27,809 nt of DNA from Bacillota bacterium. GTDB lineage: Bacteria > Eremiobacterota > SpSt-956 > JAKJGF01. The number at the start of each line of letters is the position of its first letter. Position 1 is the stretch's first letter. The notes beneath the pieces are model-generated. The model was not told the origin of the DNA and did no database searches. It worked only from the letters and a program-made list of their open reading frames with translations. Positions 21,073 through 27,809 of the stretch are shown here, piece after piece. Position numbers and translations under genes: made by a program. The stretch spans positions 1 to 27,809 of the forward strand of contig JAKPQU010000190.1 of NCBI GenBank assembly GCA_029555925.1, read 5' to 3'.

Positions 21073-24069
21073 GTGAAAGAAAATCCTGCAAAATTTACAA
21101 AAAAACAAGAATCTGAAGAAACACAGAAAGGCTGTGAAGGGATACTCTCCAGGTTGACTCATAATATGCTGGATATGATAAGCGAGATTGACGGTAATGG
21201 TATAAGGACTTATGTAAGTCCTTCTCATAAAACCATTATAGGTTATGAAGCAGATTTTCTGAAAGGAAAATCAGTCTTCGAATTTACGCACCCTGACGAT
21301 CTGGAAAGATTAAAATATGAATTCAATAAAGGCATAAAAGAACAGAAACCGGTAAAAGTCGAGTACAGAAGGCTTCATTCCGACGGACATTATATATGGG
21401 TAGAAAGTATGGGAAATCCCGTCTACGACAAAGACGGTAAATTTATCGGTGGAATTATTACTACAAGAGATATAACAGAAAGAAAAAAATATGAAAAAGC
21501 TCTGGAATACAGACTTGCCATAGAAAAATTAATAACATCTCTTGCAACGGGTTTTATAAATATTTCAACATGTGATATCGATGAGGAAATAAACAAATCA
21601 TTAAAAATTCTCGGAACATTCATGGGTGCAGCCAGAGCCTGTATGTATATTGTTTCAGATGCTGATAATACAGAAGTCTATGAATGGCATATTGAAGGCC
21701 AGGAGGCAGGACATACCATCAATCCGTCTATGGAAACTTTTACCGGGATAGTAAGCAAATTAAAATCCGGTGAAGTTGTGTATATTCCGAACATGTCGGA
21801 AGAAGCAGAATATCTGAAAAACCCGGGAATCTACTCCCTCATATCAATCCCCATCATAACCCATAACATATTCACAGGATTTATCGGTTTTGAAAATTTC
21901 TCTTCGGAAAAAGAGTGGAAAGAGGAAGATATAAGACTGATGAAACTTATGGGAGAAACATTCACTCATGCCGTAGAAAGAAGAAATATGGAATATGCTC
22001 TCCATAACCGCCTTGCCATAGAAGATCTTGTTACATCCATATCTACCAATTTTATTAATATATCCTGTGACGATATAGACAGGGAAATAAATAAGACACT
22101 GAAAATCATCGGAGAATTTTCAGGGGTGGACAGGTGTGCAATATTTGTCTCTTCCGATGACGGAATGACAGTTGAATATCTCTATGAATGGAATGCCCCC
22201 GATGTAAATAAAACAGAAAGGATGATGGAAGGAATAAATCTTGAACCGTTTCAATGGTTCAGAAAAAAAATAAGTTTGTTTGACATCATTCATATACCCA
22301 GAATTTCAGATCTTCCCGGAGAAGCAGGAAAGGAAAAAGAATTCTGGACAGGTGCCGGTATAAAATCCCTGCTGAGTATCCCCATGTTAATATATAATAA
22401 CCTGAAGGGTTTTCTCACATTAAATTCTATCAGAAAAGAGAAAATATGGAAAGAAGAAGATATAAGACTCTTAAAACTGGTAGCAGAGATATTCGTAAAT
22501 ATTTTAAAAAGAAAAGAATCGGAAGAAAAACTCAGGAAAAGTGAAGCTCGCCTGGCACAGACTCAAAAAATTACCAAGATTGGCAGTTACGAAGCTGACC
22601 TGTCAGAGGGAACACTTCTATGGTCTGAAGAGACTTTTCAAATTACAGGCCTGGAGCCTCTCCGGGAAGAACCTTCTCTGAGCGAATATATAAATATGAT
22701 CCACAGTGAAGACAGAATTATCGCAACAGAGACAATAGATAAGACAATAAGAGAAAAAAAGCCTTTCGATATTGAATACAGAATAATACTTCCCGACGGT
22801 TCTTTAAAATACGTTCAGTCTATCGGTTATCCTGTTATAAATGATAAAGAAACTGTAAATAAAATAGTGGGAACAATAATGGATATTACAGAAAGAAAAA
22901 AGGGAGAAGAAGAAAGAAAAAAAATAGAAGAACGTCTGAGATTTGTTCAAAAGCATGAAAGCCTCGGGAAAATGGCAGGAGGTATTGCCCACGGGTTCAA
23001 CAATATACTTGCAAGTATCCTGGGATATACGGAAATAACCCTTATGGATCTTCCTTCCGATTCAAAGGTGACAACCTATATCAGGCAGATAGAAAAATCA
23101 GTCTACCGTGGTTCGGAAATAACAAAACAAATGCTTTCCTATACAGGTCATGGGAAATTCATACTCGAGCCCATAGAGATTTCAAAATTAATCAGAGAAA
23201 TGTATCAATTTATACAAATAACAATTTCAAATAAATGTAAAGTTGAATATGTTCTGGAAGAAAATCTGCCATATATCAAAGGAGATAACGCTCAGGTAAG
23301 GCAGGCCATAATGAATCTCATAATGAATGCTTCTGAAGCACTGGAAGATAATAATGGTATAATTACTGTAAAAACGGGTAAAATAATATGCAACAGAGAT
23401 TATCTCTGTGATAAATACCATGAAGAATATCTTTCAGAAGGACTTTATATATATCTGGATATATCAGATACAGGATGCGGCATGACAGAAGACACTATAA
23501 ATAAAATATTCGATCCATTCTTTACCACTAAATTTCCGGGAAGAGGTCTTGGTCTTGCAGCTGTTCATGGGATTATCAGGACTCATAAAGGGGCCGTAAA
23601 GGTCTTTAGTAAAAAAGATGAAGGAACAACTATGAGGTTACTCTTCCCTGTTCTGACATCTTTACAGGAACAGGACTCAATAAAACCGGAGATCCGGCCT
23701 AAAAGTAAAACAATACTCATAATTGATGATGCAGAAGATATCTGTACAATAGCAAACAACATTCTTCAAAGAGTCGGTTTTAAAGTAATATCGGCTGCTG
23801 ATGGCAAAGAAGGACTCAAAGTGTTCCGCGAGTGCATAGAAGATATATCTCTCGTAATACTCGATATAATAATGCCTGTTATGGACGGTAAAAAAACCTT
23901 TCACGAATTAAAACATATAAAAAACGATATACCTGTTATACTTACAAGTGGTTACAATAAAGAGCACGCTATGAGAACCATGGGAGGAGAAAATATCGCA
24001 GGATTTATTCAAAAACCTTATAAAGGACATGATTTAGTAGAACTGGTAAAAAAAATACTAAACAAGTAA
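21073..24069 (+). CDS. PAS-GAF-GAF-PAS hybrid histidine kinase with receiver domain
   Basis: A 998-residue soluble hybrid kinase. Order (from GTG start): PAS ~30-136 (ending TTRDITERKK), GAF ~145-300, second GAF ~315-475, PAS ~495-608, HisKA with H640 in GGIAHGFNN, HATPase_c (N-box MNLIMNASEA, SDTGCG, GRGLGLAAV), and C-terminal receiver (D885/D886, phospho-acceptor D931 in LVILDIIMPVMDG, K981). The two GAF domains look like internal duplicates (RLAIEKLITSLATGFINIS versus RLAIEDLVTSISTNFINIS). The residue after the phospho-His is Gly, not the usual Asp/Glu. I prefer GTG at 21073, seven bases after GGAG, over a TTG at 21031 that would add 14 hydrophobic residues without a ribosome site. No membrane segment: it senses a cytoplasmic signal and passes phosphate to an unlinked phosphotransfer protein. 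Confidence 0.92.
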   Translation: MKENPAKFTKKQESEETQKGCEGILSRLTHNMLDMISEIDGNGIRTYVSPSHKTIIGYEADFLKGKSVFEFTHPDDLERLKYEFNKGIKEQKPVKVEYRRLHSDGHYIWVESMGNPVYDKDGKFIGGIITTRDITERKKYEKALEYRLAIEKLITSLATGFINISTCDIDEEINKSLKILGTFMGAARACMYIVSDADNTEVYEWHIEGQEAGHTINPSMETFTGIVSKLKSGEVVYIPNMSEEAEYLKNPGIYSLISIPIITHNIFTGFIGFENFSSEKEWKEEDIRLMKLMGETFTHAVERRNMEYALHNRLAIEDLVTSISTNFINISCDDIDREINKTLKIIGEFSGVDRCAIFVSSDDGMTVEYLYEWNAPDVNKTERMMEGINLEPFQWFRKKISLFDIIHIPRISDLPGEAGKEKEFWTGAGIKSLLSIPMLIYNNLKGFLTLNSIRKEKIWKEEDIRLLKLVAEIFVNILKRKESEEKLRKSEARLAQTQKITKIGSYEADLSEGTLLWSEETFQITGLEPLREEPSLSEYINMIHSEDRIIATETIDKTIREKKPFDIEYRIILPDGSLKYVQSIGYPVINDKETVNKIVGTIMDITERKKGEEERKKIEERLRFVQKHESLGKMAGGIAHGFNNILASILGYTEITLMDLPSDSKVTTYIRQIEKSVYRGSEITKQMLSYTGHGKFILEPIEISKLIREMYQFIQITISNKCKVEYVLEENLPYIKGDNAQVRQAIMNLIMNASEALEDNNGIITVKTGKIICNRDYLCDKYHEEYLSEGLYIYLDISDTGCGMTEDTINKIFDPFFTTKFPGRGLGLAAVHGIIRTHKGAVKVFSKKDEGTTMRLLFPVLTSLQEQDSIKPEIRPKSKTILIIDDAEDICTIANNILQRVGFKVISAADGKEGLKVFRECIEDISLVILDIIMPVMDGKKTFHELKHIKNDIPVILTSGYNKEHAMRTMGGENIAGFIQKPYKGHDLVELVKKILNK

Positions 24070-24261
24070 GAGTACATACAAAAAGTTAGCTTTCATAAAA
24101 AATTTATACTAGTATATAAATCATGCAGGGAAAATATTATATTTCGACGAATTTATTTTAAGGACAGATATTTAGCAAGAGTAAAACAATATAAAAATCT
24201 GGTATTCATGCCAGTAGTTTTGAAGATATAAAAAGCAGGCTTATATTTCGGAGAAAATTCT

Positions 24262-25656
24262 ATGAAAAAAATCCTTGTAATTGAAGATATGGAATCTATG
24301 AGGATGCTAATCATTGCATTACTTCAATCCAATGGTTTTGATGCAAAAGGCACAGGTGAAGGATTAAAGGGAATTGAACATGCGAAAGAATATATGCCTG
24401 ATTTGATTCTTTGTGATGTAGATTTACCCGATATTGACGGTTATGAAATTTTGGGAACAATAAGACAGGATGAAACTCTATCCATAATACCATTCATTTT
24501 TCTGACAGTTCATGCCAACAGTAACGATATACGTCATGGTATGTCCATCGGCGCAGATGATTATATAACAAAACCTTTTACAGAAAAAGAACTTATTGCC
24601 GCAGTAAAAGCAAGACTTAAGAAACAGGAAATTTTAAGCAAACATTTTCTCTTAATGGCTGATGCATCTCCTGTCATGATCTGGTTATCAGGGGCAGATA
24701 AATCGTGTACCTATTTTAATAAAAGATGGCTTGACTTCAGAGGAAGAACTATGGATGAAGAAAAGTTTGACGGATGGCTGGAAGGTCTTTATCAGGAAGA
24801 CATTACCCCCTGTATGGAAGCCTACAAGAAAGCTTTTAATGAAAAAAAAGATTTAACCATAGAATATCGCCTGAAACGGTTTGACAATCAGTACAGATGG
24901 GTTCTCGAAACAGGTAATCCCTATTTTGATTCCGACGGTGCCTTTGCAGGTTATATTGGTTCATGTATAGATATTACAGAAAGAAAACAAATGGAAGAAA
25001 AACTGGAAGCTTCTTTGAGAGAAAAAGAAATTCTCCTCAAAGAAATCCATCACAGAGTAAAAAATAACCTCCAGTTTATTTCCAGTCTTTTATATCTGCA
25101 ATCGGTAAATATAAAAGACAGCCAGATTCGTGATATATGCAATGACATAAAAAACCGAATTTCTATGATGGCAAATATTCACGAACATCTCTATCAATCG
25201 GAAAATTTTTCCTGTATCAATTTCTCAAAACAGATAAACAGTCTTGTAAATAATATATATCAATCATACAGTGGTAATTCGAAAAAAATAGACTTCAATA
25301 TAAAGGTAGAAGATATAGCACTTGAACTGGATATGGCAATATCGTGCAGTTTAATTCTGAATGAACTTCTTACCAATTCTTTTAAATATGCCTTTACAGA
25401 TAAAAATGAAGGGGAAATTTCGATAGAATTTTACCGTAAAGATAGAAAATATATACTTGTCTACAGGGATAACGGGAAAGGTTTACCACGTGACATGGAT
25501 CCATTTAAAACTAAATCGCTGGGGCTGCATATAGTTAAACTTTCCGTAAAACAGATGGATGGTAACATGGAAATAGATAAAACAGAAGGGACAACATTTA
25601 AAATTGAATTTCAGGCAAATAGCAGAGAGCATGAGAATCTTATAAGATCTGTATAA
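24262..25656 (+). CDS. Receiver-PAS-HisKA_2 sensor kinase
   Basis: A 464-residue protein: receiver domain 1-120 (acid pocket E8/D9, phospho-acceptor D52 in [14 protein letters not shown]104 in TKPF), PAS ~128-242 (ending CIDITERKQ), then a HisKA_2-type dimerisation domain with [20 protein letters not shown] (H263/H264) and a HATPase domain ([26 protein letters not shown]). HisKA_2 kinases differ from the classic HisKA type in its neighbours and commonly phosphorylate stand-alone regulators. The N-terminal receiver could take phosphate from one of the flanking hybrid kinases, making a relay. The GGAGAAAATT ribosome site is almost identical to that of the 21073 gene. It is followed after 59 bases by the next kinase. 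Confidence 0.92.
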   Translation: MKKILVIEDMESMRMLIIALLQSNGFDAKGTGEGLKGIEHAKEYMPDLILCDVDLPDIDGYEILGTIRQDETLSIIPFIFLTVHANSNDIRHGMSIGADDYITKPFTEKELIAAVKARLKKQEILSKHFLLMADASPVMIWLSGADKSCTYFNKRWLDFRGRTMDEEKFDGWLEGLYQEDITPCMEAYKKAFNEKKDLTIEYRLKRFDNQYRWVLETGNPYFDSDGAFAGYIGSCIDITERKQMEEKLEASLREKEILLKEIHHRVKNNLQFISSLLYLQSVNIKDSQIRDICNDIKNRISMMANIHEHLYQSENFSCINFSKQINSLVNNIYQSYSGNSKKIDFNIKVEDIALELDMAISCSLILNELLTNSFKYAFTDKNEGEISIEFYRKDRKYILVYRDNGKGLPRDMDPFKTKSLGLHIVKLSVKQMDGNMEIDKTEGTTFKIEFQANSREHENLIRSV

Positions 25657-25715
25657 AGGCGGCTTATATGTTTCATTGCAAGAGCTTACAAAAAATATAT
25701 TCAAAGGAGTAGCCT

Positions 25716-27659
25716 ATGAAAAAAGGTAGAATTCTTATCGTAGAAGACAATCTGATTGTAGGAGAAAGTCTTCAGCAAACACTTGAAGACTATGAATACA
25801 ATGTACCGGGAATAGTTATTTCCGGAGAAGAAGCCCTTAAAGAAACAGAAGACGTAAAGCCTGATTTAATATTAATGGATATAAAGCTGAAAGGTGAAAT
25901 GGACGGAATTACTGCTGCAGAAAAAATATACTCTGATTTCGATATACCGGTAATATATTTAACGGCCTATTCAAGCAATTCTTTACTGGACAGGATAAAA
26001 CTGACCGGTTCTTATGGTTATATACTCAAACCCTTCAAGGAAAAAGAATTAATATTTAATATAGAAATGGCTCTTTATAAACATAGAATGGAAAAAGCTC
26101 TGAAAGAAAGCGAAGAGAGGCTCAACATTGCTCTTTCCGGGACAGGACTGTGGGACTGGAATATAGAAACAGGAATGATTTATTTCAGCCGTATGTATCA
26201 TACAATGCTCGGTTATGAACCGAATGAGATACCACCTTCTTACGATATATGGAAAAGTCTGATTCACCCTCAAGAAATAGAAAAATTTGAAGCTTCTATC
26301 AATGATATACTTGAGAATAAAAAAGAATTTTATGAAATAGAATACAGAATGAAAACAAAAGCAGGGGAATGGAAGTGGATTTTAAGCAGAGGTAAAGTAG
26401 CGGAAAGAAATGACAAAAATACCCCTGTAAGAATAATAGGAACTCATACTGATATTACAGAGAAAAAGATGTCAGAAGAAGAAAATAAAAAAATCGAAGA
26501 ACGTATCAGATCCATTCAGAAACATGAAAGCCTGGGTAAAATGGCAGGCGGTATTGCCCACGGATTTAATAATATTCTCGCAAGTATACTTGGTTATGCT
26601 GAAATAAGTATCATGGAAAGTCCTCCTGATTCGTCAATAAGATATTATCTTCAGAAAATACAGAAAGCCACACACCGTGGTTCTGATATAACAAAACAGA
26701 TGCTTTCATATACAGGGCATGGTAAGGTCACCATGGAAGAAATAGATCTGTCGTCATTGATTAAAGAAATGCATCAATTCATAGAAATAAGTACATCAAA
26801 CAGGTGTAACATTACATATGATATAGATGAAAATCTTCCCGTCATTCAGGGAGATGCGGGACAGATAAGACAGGTCATAATGAATCTGATAATGAATGCC
26901 TCTGAAGCAATAGAAAACAACAACGGAACAGTTACTTTAAAAACAGGCAAAATATCATGTGATGAAGCATATTTATGTAAAAATTACCCGGAAGAACATC
27001 TGTTGCCGGGAACTTACCTTTATATGGATGTATCTGATACGGGATGCGGTATACCGGAAGAGATTCAAAGTAAAATATTTGATCCGTTCTTTACTACAAA
27101 ATTCCTGGGAAGAGGCCTTGGACTTGCTGCAGTGCACGGCATTGTCCGGGTTCACAAAGGAGCAATAAAGGTTTTCAGCAGAAAGGGAGAAGGAACAACA
27201 ATGAGATTGCTCTTCCCTGCCCTGAGATATTTGCAGGGGAAAGAAAAGGAAAAAGAATTAAGTGTACCTGAAGTTTATACCGGAGGGAAAACTGTCCTTG
27301 TAATTGATGATTCAGAGGATATATGCACTGTTGCAGGCAAACTGCTCGGGAAAGCAGGGTTCACAGTATTGACCGCTTCCAATGGTCTGGAAGGACTGGA
27401 AATATTTCGTGCCAGATGTGAAGATATTTCTCTCATAATACTTGATGTAGCCATGCCTGTTATGAGCGGAGATAAAGTGTTTAAAGAACTCAAAGTTATA
27501 AAAAAAGAAGTGCCTGTTATACTTACAAGTGGTTATAATGAAGCTCATGCTATGAGTAGATTCGGCAAAACAGAAATTGCAGGTTTTATTCAAAAACCTT
27601 ACAGAGGACAGGACTTAATAGAAATGGCAAAAAGTCTTGCTAATTACCGCTACAGGTAA
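25716..27659 (+). CDS. Receiver-PAS-kinase-receiver hybrid histidine kinase
   Basis: A 647-residue protein: N-terminal receiver ~1-120 (D11, phospho-acceptor D55 in LILMDIKLKG, K104), PAS ~135-250 (TDITEKK), HisKA with phospho-His near 281 in GGIAHGFNN, HATPase_c (MNLIMNASEA, SDTGCG, GRGLGLAAV) and a second receiver (VLVIDDSEDI, LIILDVAMPVMSG, QKPYRG). From about residue 255 to the end it is closely similar to the C-terminal half of the 21073 protein, including the Gly after the phospho-His. AAGGAG lies six bases before the ATG. It ends ten bases before the MITE-like element. No DNA-binding output domain is present, so the output is a protein outside the window. Confidence 0.92.
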   Translation: MKKGRILIVEDNLIVGESLQQTLEDYEYNVPGIVISGEEALKETEDVKPDLILMDIKLKGEMDGITAAEKIYSDFDIPVIYLTAYSSNSLLDRIKLTGSYGYILKPFKEKELIFNIEMALYKHRMEKALKESEERLNIALSGTGLWDWNIETGMIYFSRMYHTMLGYEPNEIPPSYDIWKSLIHPQEIEKFEASINDILENKKEFYEIEYRMKTKAGEWKWILSRGKVAERNDKNTPVRIIGTHTDITEKKMSEEENKKIEERIRSIQKHESLGKMAGGIAHGFNNILASILGYAEISIMESPPDSSIRYYLQKIQKATHRGSDITKQMLSYTGHGKVTMEEIDLSSLIKEMHQFIEISTSNRCNITYDIDENLPVIQGDAGQIRQVIMNLIMNASEAIENNNGTVTLKTGKISCDEAYLCKNYPEEHLLPGTYLYMDVSDTGCGIPEEIQSKIFDPFFTTKFLGRGLGLAAVHGIVRVHKGAIKVFSRKGEGTTMRLLFPALRYLQGKEKEKELSVPEVYTGGKTVLVIDDSEDICTVAGKLLGKAGFTVLTASNGLEGLEIFRARCEDISLIILDVAMPVMSGDKVFKELKVIKKEVPVILTSGYNEAHAMSRFGKTEIAGFIQKPYRGQDLIEMAKSLANYRYR

Positions 27660-27676
27660 ATTAGTAATCATTTATC

Positions 27677-27809
27677 AGCTTCTGCCTGACAGGCTCTTAC
27701 GAAGAAAAATAATCTGCCTTATTTAATTTGTTTTACAGACAATAAATTAGCCCTTATTTAATTTTTAATTCTATATAAAAAACTAATTTTTCTTCTCCAG
27801 AGCCTGCCA
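27677..27809. repeat. MITE-like inverted-repeat element, copy 2 (cut by window end)
   Basis: Same orientation and sequence as positions 8-140 with one difference (27805 T versus 136 C). The last ten bases of the right arm lie beyond the window. Identity also covers the seven bases before the left arm (27670-27676). It begins 17 bases after the stop of the 25716 kinase gene and its long stem may end that transcript. Confidence 0.7.

Noticed and set aside
1..27809. Circular plasmid closed through the 140-base terminal match
   Set aside because: The match has one mismatch and is an inverted-repeat element, and the window holds chromosomal genes such as serS; a dispersed repeat breaking the assembly is simpler. 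Not fully excluded.

Overview
This is an AT-rich bacterial chromosomal segment with 16 intact protein genes, one gene remnant and an unusually dense set of non-coding repeats. No rRNA, tRNA or CRISPR array is visible. The lineage cannot be fixed from sequence alone. Bacterial housekeeping genes (serS, pgeF), many PAS/GAF hybrid kinases, TPR proteins and a clostripain-like protease with a non-Sec N-terminal tail suggest an environmental, uncultured bacterium. The N-terminal 'VTLGS' box reminds me of proteins from Candidatus Eremiobacterota/Xenobia-type genomes, but this is a weak hint.

Layout. 1-743: a MITE-like inverted-repeat element, further dispersed repeats and a decayed WYL-domain regulator. 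832-1170 (+): a coiled-coil protein built on 21-bp repeats. 1331-2623 (+): an M20 metallopeptidase whose stop interlocks with the convergent radical SAM/B12 protein (2620-3942, -), itself translationally coupled to a TPR protein (3939-4484, -). A strong hairpin terminator follows (4613-4644). 4666-8827 (all -): a small Gly/Ala-rich hydrophobic protein, a C11 clostripain-like protease sharing its N-terminal box, pgeF, and a GAF histidine kinase. 9047-15209 (-): an MBL-fold hydrolase behind a 1780-residue protein that joins a BrxC/PglY-like AAA ATPase to a C-terminal PglZ phosphatase domain. 15871-16519 (+): a Phd-type antitoxin/PIN toxin pair. 16527-20743 (-): a TPR protein, serS and a secreted GH13 amylase. 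21073-27659 (+): three multi-domain sensor kinases, two carrying nearly the same kinase-receiver module. The window ends in a second copy of the MITE-like element it starts with.

The best candidate for an undescribed system is the ATPase-PglZ fusion. In BREX and Pgl phage defence these two functions are separate genes working with a DNA methyltransferase and others. Here they are one polypeptide with no methyltransferase, BrxA/B/L or helicase in the window, set between a toxin-antitoxin pair and an MBL hydrolase. Whether it acts in defence is inference.

The second theme is repeats. At least five different 7-bp units are tandemly repeated in intergenic DNA. They often touch start or stop codons, and in two genes they occupy the place where a ribosome binding site should be. 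Two families of longer palindromes and two other short dispersed families are also present in two copies each.
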